From contig JAADEO010000217.1 of assembly GCA_013153415.1 (NCBI GenBank), positions 1 to 5,767 on the forward strand: a stretch of 5,767 nt of DNA, given 5' to 3'. A program made the translations under genes and the position numbers. This DNA comes from Deltaproteobacteria bacterium (lineage in GTDB: Bacteria > Desulfobacterota > Anaeroferrophillalia > Anaeroferrophillales > Tharpellaceae). The first letter of the stretch is position 1. Every line of letters starts with the position of its first letter. The notes under the pieces were generated by a model. The model was not told the origin of the DNA and did no database searches. It saw nothing but the letters and a program-made list of their open reading frames with translations. This document shows positions 1 to 5,767 of this stretch, one piece after another.

Positions 1-3
1 CGT

Positions 4-90
4 GCCGGAGTGGTGAAACTGGTAGACGCACGGGACTCAAAATCCCGCGGGGGCGACCCCGTGTCGGTTCGATTCCGACCTCCGGCACCA
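4..90 (+). tRNA. tRNA-Leu (anticodon CAA)
   Basis: This is a complete class II tRNA that decodes UUG leucine codons. The acceptor stem GCCGGAG (4-10) pairs with CTCCGGC (80-86), followed by discriminator A87 and an encoded CCA (88-90). The anticodon stem CGGGA (31-35) pairs with TCCCG (43-47) around the loop CTCAAAA, placing anticodon CAA at 38-40. A long variable arm (48-61) folds as a 5-bp stem capped by a GCGA tetraloop, as expected for tRNA-Leu. The T arm GTCGG/CCGAC encloses TTCGATT (68-74). Only three bases lie upstream, so its promoter is outside the window. A terminator follows 11 nt later, so it is probably the last or only gene of its transcript. Confidence 0.97.
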
Positions 91-101
91 ATTGTTTGAC
101 C

Positions 102-150
102 AAGGCGTTTGTCGAGATCCCTCTGATCTCCGCAAACGCCTTTTTCTTTT
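102..150 (+). terminator. Rho-independent terminator of the tRNA-Leu gene
   Basis: The arms AAGGCGTTTG (102-111) and CAAACGCCTT (133-142) pair perfectly. After a G-T wobble and one mismatch, an inner stem GAGATC (114-119) with GATCTC (125-130) closes a 5-nt loop. A T-rich tract (141-150, TTTTTCTTTT) follows. This is a textbook intrinsic terminator and it isolates the tRNA transcript from the downstream oxidoreductase gene. Confidence 0.92.
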
Positions 151-277
151 GTCGGTCGTTTTTTTTCTTGCGAGGGTAGGAAGTTGATAAAATAATAATT
201 TTTTTACGGCCGATTGTTTTTCGCATTGTTGTGCTTATCCCCTTGTTTATTCAGGATTTTAAGTTAATTTTCCATTT

Positions 278-291
278 TAATGTATACATTA
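278..291. promoter_or_regulatory. 14-bp perfect palindrome, candidate operator
   Basis: TAATGTATACATTA reads identically on both strands and lies in the AT-rich region upstream of the oxidoreductase gene. It is centred about 15 bp upstream of the candidate -35 hexamer at 299-304, a place where activators or dual regulators often bind. It also contains a -10-like TATACA (283-288), so it could overlap an alternative promoter. I do not recognise the site of a specific regulator family. An operator role is inference from symmetry and position. Confidence 0.35.
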
Positions 292-298
292 TTTCAGG

Positions 299-327
299 TT
301 GCTAAGGCGCTTTTTTTAGCGTATAGA
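299..327 (+). promoter_or_regulatory. candidate sigma70-type promoter for the oxidoreductase gene
   Basis: TTGCTA (299-304) and TATAGA (322-327) are separated by 17 bp and each matches four of six consensus bases. This would start transcription near 334, leaving a leader of roughly 80 nt. A competing candidate is TTGCGA (168-173) with AATAAT (191-196), also spaced 17 bp. The rest of 151-415 is AT-rich, with T tracts and no supported gene, so the promoter cannot be fixed from sequence alone. Confidence 0.3.
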
Positions 328-415
328 GGCATTTTCCGAGTTAAAGAACGAAATCACAAGGATCTTTTCACTTCATAATTCAGGTTCAGTTTCAGTTTAG
401 GGGAGATGATCAGCA

Positions 416-3400
416 ATGGCTTTGAAGCGCAGGGAAATCGATTTCAAGAGGGATTTTGAATATACCTTCAACGGCGCCCGTCTTTTTGATTGCGAGGGTT
501 ATGTTGAAGCCGTCAAACAGGAGGCGGGCGATGATTTCGCTGCCATGAGCCGCCAGGAGGATTTCATCGGCGACGGTAACAGCACCGTGGTCAATGTCCT
601 GAAACGGGTGGTTACCGGATTGGTGGGCTATCCGATTACCCCGTCGACCCCGATCGCCGAAGGCATGGCCAAGGCTTATGCCGACGGTTTCGTCAACGTT
701 TTCGGTGAACGGATCTTCTATTTCCAGCCCGAGAGCGAGCTCGGCGCCATGGCCTTTCTCGAAGGCGCCGCTTCCCAGGGCGGCCGTTATGCCGACAACA
801 CCTCTTCCCAGGGGCTGACCTACAAGTACAAGAACATGTATTCGGTGGCCGGCAAACGCCTGCCGGTGCTGATGACCATGCAGACCCGGGAACTCAACAA
901 GGGCAGCCTCAGCATCCACAACGGCCACGCCGATCTCTACGCCGCCCGCGGCGCCGGCTGGCTCCAGTTCATGAGCGCCAACAACCAGGAGATGCACTAC
1001 CTGATTCCGCTGGTCTACAAGGCCATCGAGCAGCGCCAGCTGATGCTGCCGGCGATCGTCGCCGGAGAGGGCTTCCTGAAAAGCCACAGCATCGAGAATA
1101 TCAAGATCGTCTCGGATGAATTCCTGAAATATTTCGTCGGCGAACCCAACCGTCTCTTCCAGCCCGATTTCGACAACCCGGTGCTGATGGGCACCTTCAC
1201 CGATATCGGGGTGACGATGCCGACCCAGATGAAGCAGGATCTGGCCCTGCTCAACGCCAAGAAGTACGTCAAGGCGGCGATGCGGGTCATGAACGCCATT
1301 CTCGGCACCTCGCTCGATGTGGTCGAGGACTATTACGCCGCCGAATCGGAGTACGTCGTCGTCTGTCTCGGGGCCGCGGCCGGAACCATGAAAGAGGCGA
1401 TCGACTACTATCGGGCCAAGGGCGTTTCCGTGGGTCTGTTGCGGCCGGTGCTCTTCTACCCGGTCTGCACCGAGGAGCTGGCCCGCGGCATCCAGAACGC
1501 CAAGGTGGTCTCGGTCATCGAAAAAACCGCCCTGGCCAACGAGCGCTACCTGCTCCGGGATGTCAAGCACGCGGCCTACAACGAGCGCACCGGACGCTGT
1601 TTCAACCCGGTCATCACCTCCGGGATCTATGGTCTCGGCAGCCAGGATTTCAGCATCGACGACGCTTTCGCCGTTATCGAGAATCTGCTGGCGCAAAAAC
1701 CGAAAGGGGTCTTCTCGCTCGGTATCAAGGGGCCGCAGGTGTTGGAAAAGGTCAGTCATGACGATTTCGCCGAGAAAGAGGTCGGCCTGGCCTTTATCGG
1801 GGTCGGAGCCGAGGGGGTCAAGACCGCTCAGGAAACTCTGGCCAAGATCATCGCCAAGGCGGGCAAGTACGTTCAGACCAGCGCCAAGTACGGCGCCTCC
1901 CGCAAGGGCGGCATGGTGGTGATGAACGCCCGGGTATCCTCCGAGCCGATCCGCATCTGCTCCGATGTCAGCCGGGTCGAGACCCTGGCGGTCTTCAACG
2001 ACAAGTACATGCTCGACAACAGCCTGCTCAAGTTCATCAAGGGGATCAAGCCGGGCGGCTACCTGATCGTCAACACCGTCAAGAGCGAAGAGGAGCTGCA
2101 GAGGCAGGCTTCAGCCGAGGTTGGCGAACTCCTCGAAAACCGGGTTTTCAACCTGGTTCTGCTCGATGCCACCGGGGCTTCCCGCGAACATCTCAAGCGC
2201 AATCTGCCCGGAACCCCGATTCTGGGGGCCATCAACCGGATCATCGAGCTGTTGCCCGAAGATGAATTCCGGGAGGCCTTCCGCAGCGAGCTGGCGGGCA
2301 AGTTCAAAGGGAGCAAAGCGAAACTCGTCGATATCAATCTGCAGCTGCTCGAGGTCTCCTATCAGCTCATCCCGGCCCGCAAGACGATGGAGCGTGAGAA
2401 TGGCGTTTCCCGGTCCGAGGCCAAGGTTCCGCCGGCCAAGAAGATCTACTACGATCCGCCGATTTCACGGGGCTACTCCGAGGATGATGAGAACGCCGTC
2501 CTGACCTTCCCCTCGGTTCTGGGCGAGAAGTATCGGCCGCTGTTCGTCGAGAAGGTACTCGAACCCCTGCAGAAGGGCGAGGAGATCTCCTGGGACGAGT
2601 TCTACAATATCGTTCCGGCCCGGACCTCGGAATACAACGATACCAGTCTGATCGGCACGGTTCTGCCGGTCTTTTCGGCTGACAAATGCGTCTCCTGCGG
2701 TCTCTGCATCTCGACCTGTCCCGATAACGCGCTCCGGGTGACCCTGCTCTACGAGAAGGAGTACGAAGCCCTTTCGCCGGAGGAGAAAAAGCTCTTCCGG
2801 CCGCTCGATCTGCGCAAGTTCACCGGCTATCGCGATGCCGTATTCAAGGAGTGCTTCATCAATATCAACGTCATGCCGCAGTATTGCAAGGGCTGCGGCG
2901 CCTGTGTCGAGGTCTGCAAGAGCAAGGCCTTCAGCCTGGTCGACAAGACCTCGATCGATCCCGATGGCGATGCCGCCTTCCTCGACGCCGCCGTCTATGA
3001 AAAGGATGTCAGTTCCACGGTGGCGCCTTACGTCAAGAGCAGCCGCTATCTGCAGCAGCTGATGCTGCGTTACTCGGGCCAGAAATTTCTGCCCGGCGGC
3101 CATTCGCTCTGTCCCGGCTGCGGCGAGGGGATCATCGAGAACCTGGTCTTTTCCGCGACCGAGATGATCCGGCGCAGCCCTAACCTGATCGCCGATTTCT
3201 ACCGTTCGATTCCTTCGTTGATGACCCGTGAACATGGCCGCGGTCTCCAGCACATGATCGATCACGGTTTCAATGTCTATACCGTCAACGCCACCGGCTG
3301 CGCCGAAGTCTCGTGTCTGAGCAACCCCTACAACGCCAGGGTCTATCCCGCCGGCCACTACGGTTTCGGCACCGCCAGCGCTGCCGGACTCGGGGCCCGG

Positions 3401-4177
3401 GTGTCGCTGTTCAACGCCTTCCGCAACCTCTATCTCGATAAGTTGACCAAGGTCCTGGTCTTCGGCGGCGACGGCTCTTTCTACGATATCGGCAACCAGG
3501 GGCTCAACTTCGCTCTCGGCGAGAACCAGGACGTCACCTGGATCATCTACAACAACGAAGCCTACATGAACACCGGTTTCCAGAAATCGGGGGCCAGCCG
3601 TTTCGGTTCCAACCGCACGACTTCGCCCTACGGCATGGAACTTCAGGGCAAGGACGATTTCCACCGCGAGATCGTCGGTCAGGCGATGGCCATTCCCGGC
3701 GTCTACGTGGCCCGGCTCTCGCTCGCCAATCCGGTGCACGCCATCAAGATCCTGATCGAAGCGATCGCCTACAAGGGGCCCTCGCTGGTCGAATTCTTCT
3801 CTCCCTGTCCTACCGGCCAGGGGATGCCGACCGACGATCTGCCGGTGACCCTGTCGCGGATGATGGTCGAATCCCGGGCCTGGACCGTATTCACACGCAA
3901 ACCCTATACCCGGGTCGATCTGACCGGCAACCCTGATCTTGAAGAGTTCTATCCCCGGCCGCGCAAACTCAAGGGCAAAGAGGTTCCGCCCGCGACTTTC
4001 CGCGATATCGTCGATCTGCTCGGGCAGTTCACCGGCGATGAGAAGACCATCAACGAGATCATCAGGGTCAATGAGCGCCAGAACCTGTTCCTCTGGTGCC
4101 GGATGCAGTACCGGGCCGGCATCCGGTCGGAGATGCCGACCAATGAAGAGATCGAGGAGATCATCAGCCAGCGCTGA
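416..4177 (+). CDS. single-chain 2-oxoacid:acceptor oxidoreductase, pyruvate:ferredoxin oxidoreductase (PFOR/NifJ) superfamily
   Basis: This 1253-residue cytoplasmic enzyme probably converts a 2-oxoacid plus CoA to acyl-CoA, CO2 and reduced ferredoxin or flavodoxin, or the reverse. The domains follow classical one-chain PFOR order. The pyrimidine-binding domain (about 50-300) has YPITP with T75, E108 and R158, whose spacing equals that of Thr31, Glu64 and Arg114 as I recall them for Desulfovibrio africanus PFOR. A transketolase-C-like domain covers about 310-450 and a gamma domain about 456-660. A two-cluster ferredoxin domain has C758/C761/C764/C768 and C824/C827/C830/C834. The thiamine diphosphate domain (about 895-1180) has GDG at 1018-1020, NTG at 1052-1054, and C899, C902, C962 and C1131 as proximal-cluster ligands. 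The start is set by AGGGGAG (399-405) and an in-frame TGA at 407-409. The sequence diverges from canonical PFOR, with a longer N-terminus, so pyruvate as substrate is likely but unproven. Confidence 0.93.
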   Translation: MALKRREIDFKRDFEYTFNGARLFDCEGYVEAVKQEAGDDFAAMSRQEDFIGDGNSTVVNVLKRVVTGLVGYPITPSTPIAEGMAKAYADGFVNVFGERIFYFQPESELGAMAFLEGAASQGGRYADNTSSQGLTYKYKNMYSVAGKRLPVLMTMQTRELNKGSLSIHNGHADLYAARGAGWLQFMSANNQEMHYLIPLVYKAIEQRQLMLPAIVAGEGFLKSHSIENIKIVSDEFLKYFVGEPNRLFQPDFDNPVLMGTFTDIGVTMPTQMKQDLALLNAKKYVKAAMRVMNAILGTSLDVVEDYYAAESEYVVVCLGAAAGTMKEAIDYYRAKGVSVGLLRPVLFYPVCTEELARGIQNAKVVSVIEKTALANERYLLRDVKHAAYNERTGRCFNPVITSGIYGLGSQDFSIDDAFAVIENLLAQKPKGVFSLGIKGPQVLEKVSHDDFAEKEVGLAFIGVGAEGVKTAQETLAKIIAKAGKYVQTSAKYGASRKGGMVVMNARVSSEPIRICSDVSRVETLAVFNDKYMLDNSLLKFIKGIKPGGYLIVNTVKSEEELQRQASAEVGELLENRVFNLVLLDATGASREHLKRNLPGTPILGAINRIIELLPEDEFREAFRSELAGKFKGSKAKLVDINLQLLEVSYQLIPARKTMERENGVSRSEAKVPPAKKIYYDPPISRGYSEDDENAVLTFPSVLGEKYRPLFVEKVLEPLQKGEEISWDEFYNIVPARTSEYNDTSLIGTVLPVFSADKCVSCGLCISTCPDNALRVTLLYEKEYEALSPEEKKLFRPLDLRKFTGYRDAVFKECFININVMPQYCKGCGACVEVCKSKAFSLVDKTSIDPDGDAAFLDAAVYEKDVSSTVAPYVKSSRYLQQLMLRYSGQKFLPGGHSLCPGCGEGIIENLVFSATEMIRRSPNLIADFYRSIPSLMTREHGRGLQHMIDHGFNVYTVNATGCAEVSCLSNPYNARVYPAGHYGFGTASAAGLGARVSLFNAFRNLYLDKLTKVLVFGGDGSFYDIGNQGLNFALGENQDVTWIIYNNEAYMNTGFQKSGASRFGSNRTTSPYGMELQGKDDFHREIVGQAMAIPGVYVARLSLANPVHAIKILIEAIAYKGPSLVEFFSPCPTGQGMPTDDLPVTLSRMMVESRAWTVFTRKPYTRVDLTGNPDLEEFYPRPRKLKGKEVPPATFRDIVDLLGQFTGDEKTINEIIRVNERQNLFLWCRMQYRAGIRSEMPTNEEIEEIISQR

Positions 4178-4186
4178 TTTAAGGGG

Positions 4187-4215
4187 TGGACTTTTCTTTT
4201 CGGGTGTACTATATT
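4187..4215 (+). promoter_or_regulatory. candidate sigma70-type promoter for the OB-fold protein gene
   Basis: TGGACT (4187-4192, four of six -35 matches) and TATATT (4210-4215, five of six -10 matches) are separated by 17 bp. The predicted start is near 4222, giving a leader of about 87 nt. It begins only about 10 bp past the oxidoreductase stop codon, so the downstream gene can be transcribed independently, even if read-through also occurs. Confidence 0.5.
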
Positions 4216-4244
4216 CCATATCGAACCTGAATTGTTCGGTTTAA

Positions 4245-4266
4245 CCTCCGGGCTTTGGTCCGGAGG
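4245..4266 (+). other. GC-rich hairpin in the leader of the OB-fold gene
   Basis: CCTCCGG (4245-4251) pairs perfectly with CCGGAGG (4260-4266) around an 8-nt loop. No T tract follows, so it is a poor intrinsic terminator. A weaker hairpin, CGAAC (4222-4226) with GTTCG (4234-4238), precedes it near the predicted transcription start. The short repeat GAACCTG flanks the main hairpin at 4223-4229 and 4272-4278. The hairpin may stabilise the leader or the 3' end of the upstream mRNA. It does not cover the ribosome binding site at 4297-4302. Confidence 0.4.
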
Positions 4267-4308
4267 GTGTTGAACCTGTAATCCCCTTAAATAATCAAGG
4301 AGTTTTAT

Positions 4309-5151
4309 ATGAAGCGTCTGATAACCAGTTTGGCGGTAATGGTGATTATTCTGGTGGTGGCGGTGTTGCTGGTATTTCAAAAACACAAAGTGGCCCACTC
4401 CTCCGCAAAGATGGATGCCCAGACTGCGGCGATGCCGAAATCATCGCCTTCAGAGGGCTTGCTCGCCGGTAAGGTCAAAGAGACCATGGACAGCGGCGGT
4501 TATACTTACGTCCTGCTCGAGACCAAGGACGGAGAAAAGTGGGTGGCCGCCCCCAAGACCGTGGTCAAGGTTGGTCAGGAGATCACTTTCGCACCCGGCA
4601 TGGTTATGAAGAATTTTAAAAGTGAAACCCTGAACCGGACCTTCCCCGAGGTGGTTTTTTCACCCGGCGTGGCCGGTTCCGGCGCGGCTGGCGGAATGGC
4701 CGCCGCCATGGGTGGCAGCTGTCCCAGTCAAAAAGGTGACTCCGGCATGGCTCCGCACGGCGGCGGCATGGGTTCCGGGATGGGGGCGATGAGTTCCTCC
4801 GGGCGCGTCGTGGTACCGCCGCTTGATCTCAAGATCGAAAAGGCCAAAGGCGACAACGCCTATACCGTGGCCGAACTTTACGCTCAGGGCAAGGAACTGG
4901 ATAAGAAGAAGGTCAAGGTCCGGGGCAAGGTGGTCAAGGTCTCGCCGAACATCATGGGCAAGAACTGGATCCATCTGCAGGATGGCAGCGGTGAGCCCGC
5001 TAAAGGCACGCATGATCTGGTGGTGACTTCACAGGAGAAACCCGAGGTCGGAGCGATCGTCGTGGCTGAAGGGGTTCTGGAGGCCGATAAGGATTTCGGT
5101 GCCGGTTACCGTTATGATGTCATCGTTGAAGAGGGAGTTTTCGAAAAATAG
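4309..5151 (+). CDS. membrane-anchored periplasmic protein with two OB-fold-like domains (NrfJ-like)
   Basis: This is a 280-residue protein of unproven function. Residues 2-3 (KR) and a hydrophobic stretch at about 4-23 form a signal anchor or signal peptide without a lipobox, so the rest should be periplasmic. Domain 1 (about 51-118) has the pattern GKVKETMDSGGYTYVLLE, then KWVAAPKT, a VKVGQ turn and TLNRTF. I associate this pattern with NrfJ-type proteins found near multihaem cytochromes. A flexible linker (119-166) is rich in Gly, Ala and Met, with C138 and H150. Domain 2 (about 199-280) resembles an OB fold: KVKVRGKVVKV, then NWIHLQDGSG, then a DKDFGAGYRYDVIVE ending. The start is supported by AAGGAG (4297-4302, 6-nt spacing) and an in-frame TAA at 4288-4290. 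It appears to have its own promoter. A role in metal or cytochrome handling in the periplasm is only inference; no DNA-binding role is shown. Confidence 0.88.
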   Translation: MKRLITSLAVMVIILVVAVLLVFQKHKVAHSSAKMDAQTAAMPKSSPSEGLLAGKVKETMDSGGYTYVLLETKDGEKWVAAPKTVVKVGQEITFAPGMVMKNFKSETLNRTFPEVVFSPGVAGSGAAGGMAAAMGGSCPSQKGDSGMAPHGGGMGSGMGAMSSSGRVVVPPLDLKIEKAKGDNAYTVAELYAQGKELDKKKVKVRGKVVKVSPNIMGKNWIHLQDGSGEPAKGTHDLVVTSQEKPEVGAIVVAEGVLEADKDFGAGYRYDVIVEEGVFEK

Positions 5152-5192
5152 TTTTTCGGGCGAAAAGGGATTGCTTTTTCCCGCCGGAAAAA
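5152..5192 (+). terminator. stem-loop after the OB-fold gene, possible terminator
   Basis: TTTTTCGGGCG (5152-5162), starting right after the stop codon, pairs with CGCCGGAAAAA (5182-5192) with one mismatch. Inside, AAAAG (5163-5167) can pair with CTTTT (5174-5178), or GGGA (5167-5170) with TCCC (5179-5182). No good T tract follows on the + strand, since the next bases are TTATTATCC, so termination efficiency is uncertain. The structure may mainly protect the mRNA 3' end. Confidence 0.4.
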
Positions 5193-5199
5193 TTATTAT
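5171..5199 (+). promoter_or_regulatory. candidate sigma70-type promoter for the cobalamin riboswitch transcript
   Basis: TTGCTT (5171-5176, three of six) and TATTAT (5194-5199, five of six) are spaced 17 bp. This predicts a start near 5206, about 25 nt before the aptamer, which is a sensible distance for a riboswitch leader. The -35 hexamer lies inside the hairpin that follows the previous gene. Confidence 0.45.
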
Positions 5200-5230
5200 C
5201 CGGGCTTGAAATCTGAATTTGAAGAAGATT

Positions 5231-5390
5231 GCAGTTTCCCGTAATCGGGAACCAAGAGGGAACCCCGTGCGAATCGGGGGCGGGCCCGCCGCTGTAACCG
5301 GGGACCAAAACCGTCGAAGCCACTGGAGCTTGATATGTTCCGGGAAGGGACGGTCAGTAGGATGATCCGGGAGTCAGAAGACCTGCTGCT
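5231..5390 (+). ncRNA. cobalamin riboswitch aptamer
   Basis: The element matches the cobalamin (B12) aptamer class in several ordered blocks. The P2-like hairpin is TTCCCG (5236-5241) with CGGGAA (5246-5251). The conserved AAGAGGGAA follows at 5254-5262. P5 is CCCCG (5263-5267) with CGGGG (5275-5279) around the loop TGCGAAT. The core block CCCGCCGCTGTAA lies at 5285-5297. P6 is a perfect ACCGTC (5310-5315) with GACGGT (5349-5354), enclosing GCCACTGG (5319-5326) and CCGGGAAGG. The B12 box AGTCAGAAGACCTGCTGC occupies 5372-5389. GCAG at 5231-5234 can close P1 with CTGC at the 3' end. Downstream, GATGAC (5405-5410) with GTCGTC (5419-5424) may form the P13-type regulatory hairpin. It controls the cobalamin-biosynthesis gene at 5512, most likely turning it off when cobalamin binds. 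Confidence 0.95.
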
Positions 5391-5458
5391 GTCTGAAAAC
5401 GGAGGATGACCGGGGGTAGTCGTCTTTCGGAAAACGCGTTAACGGGATAAAAATCGGG

Positions 5459-5500
5459 AAATCCTGGGGAAGCTGAGATGGCATCTCCAGGATTTTTTTT
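5459..5500 (+). terminator. attenuator terminator of the cobalamin riboswitch
   Basis: AAATCCTGG (5459-5467) pairs perfectly with CCAGGATTT (5487-5495). Three further pairs including one G-T wobble (5468-5470 with 5484-5486) extend the stem, and a run of eight T (5493-5500) follows. The ribosome binding site GGAG begins at 5501, right after the T run, so termination here removes the whole gene. This is the expected expression platform for transcriptional control by the upstream aptamer. The loop region can also form a small alternative hairpin, GAGAT (5475-5479) with ATCTC (5483-5487). Confidence 0.92.
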
Positions 5501-5511
5501 GGAGAAATTTC

Positions 5512-5767
5512 ATGACGGATAACAGAAAGACAGGCCGTTTCATCGGCATCGGCACCGGGCCCGGAGATCCGGAACTGCTGACTTTGAAGGCGGCGACCCG
5601 CCTGCGCGAGGTCGATGTCATCTTCGCGGCTTCGGCCCGGGAGAAGCGGAGTTTCGCCGGGGGAGTGATCGACGCTCTGGGCGGCTGTTCCGCCAGGCGG
5701 GTGCAGCTGCCTTTCACGATGGCCCAGAAGATGGGCGACCGGGCCCGGCAGTGGCGGGAGAATGCCG
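5512..5767 (+). CDS. cbiL: precorrin-2/cobalt-factor II C20-methyltransferase (CbiL/CobI-like), 5' part
   Basis: Only the first 85 codons are in the window. The protein begins with the glycine-rich S-adenosylmethionine-binding loop of tetrapyrrole methylases: FIGIGTGPGDPELLTLKA at residues 10-27. Then come an L-R-E-V-D-V-I-F segment, a KRSF stretch, and VQLPFTMAQK...W, which resemble the CbiL/CobI subfamily that methylates C-20 of the corrinoid ring in cytoplasmic cobalamin synthesis. Related methylases (CbiF/CobM, CobA) share the loop but fit the following segment less well. The start has GGAG (5501-5504) with 7-nt spacing. The gene lies directly behind a cobalamin riboswitch and its attenuator, which strongly supports the pathway. 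It is probably the first gene of a cob/cbi operon beyond the window. Confidence 0.87.
   Translation, partial: MTDNRKTGRFIGIGTGPGDPELLTLKAATRLREVDVIFAASAREKRSFAGGVIDALGGCSARRVQLPFTMAQKMGDRARQWRENA

Noticed and set aside
301..320. Inverted repeat GCTAA/TTAGC with a T tract, terminator-like
   Set aside because: The stem is only five pairs around a 10-nt spacer and the T run lies before the second arm, so it would not work as an intrinsic terminator.
280..378. Small open frame of 32 codons in the oxidoreductase leader
   Set aside because: It starts inside the palindrome, has no Shine-Dalgarno sequence ahead of it, and uses AT-rich codons unlike the real genes; no evidence of translation.
4..415. 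tRNA-Leu 3' end as an integration site for a genomic island
   Set aside because: No integrase gene and no repeat of the tRNA 3' end is visible elsewhere in the window; the downstream genes look like ordinary chromosomal genes.
410..1759. Long open frame of 449 codons on the minus strand
   Set aside because: It lies fully antisense to the well-supported oxidoreductase gene, has no recognisable domain, and its composition (many His, Gly, Asp, Val) is the usual product of reading GC-rich codons backwards.
2465..4219. Long open frame of 584 codons on the minus strand
   Set aside because: Also antisense to the oxidoreductase, with no family signature or plausible ribosome binding site; an artefact of GC-rich third codon positions.
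377..4233. 11-bp inverted repeat AATTCAGGTTC / GAACCTGAATT flanking the oxidoreductase gene, considered as a mobile-element boundary
   Set aside because: Several 11-bp matches are expected by chance in a window of this size, there is no transposase or target duplication, and the enclosed gene matches its surroundings in composition.

Overview
The window is about 58-60% GC by eye. It holds a complete tRNA-Leu gene, a giant single-chain 2-oxoacid:acceptor (pyruvate:ferredoxin-type) oxidoreductase, a membrane-anchored two-domain OB-fold protein, and a cobalamin riboswitch controlling the start of a cobalamin-biosynthesis methyltransferase gene. A one-chain PFOR-type enzyme, a NrfJ-like periplasmic OB-fold protein and a riboswitch-controlled cbiL-type gene together suggest an anaerobic bacterium of the Desulfuromonadales/Geobacterales type (Desulfobacterota). 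This placement is inference from gene content and composition; no taxonomic search was possible.

Layout. Positions 4-90 are tRNA-Leu(CAA) with an encoded CCA, followed at 102-150 by a strong intrinsic terminator. Positions 151-415 are an AT-rich non-coding stretch with candidate promoter elements and a perfect 14-bp palindrome (278-291). Positions 416-4177 encode the 1253-residue oxidoreductase, with domains in the usual PFOR order. The 131-nt gap after it holds a good sigma70-like promoter and a GC-rich hairpin but no clear terminator. Positions 4309-5151 encode the OB-fold protein. Positions 5152-5511 hold a stem-loop, a candidate promoter, the cobalamin aptamer (about 5231-5390) and an attenuator-type terminator ending right at the ribosome binding site. 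A CbiL/CobI-like gene starts at 5512 and runs off the window. All protein genes are on the + strand, but each appears to be its own transcription unit.

Function. The oxidoreductase should oxidatively decarboxylate a 2-oxoacid, or run in reverse, using thiamine diphosphate and three [4Fe-4S] clusters, with ferredoxin or flavodoxin as partner. The key residues are present, but the sequence is clearly divergent from textbook PFOR, so the substrate is open. The riboswitch should shut off the cobalamin gene when cobalamin is plentiful. I see no mobile element, CRISPR array, phage gene or defence system, and no convincing new multi-gene system. The points most worth a second look are the divergent oxidoreductase, the Met/Gly-rich linker of the OB-fold protein, and the repeated AATCGGG segments that suggest how the riboswitch switches.
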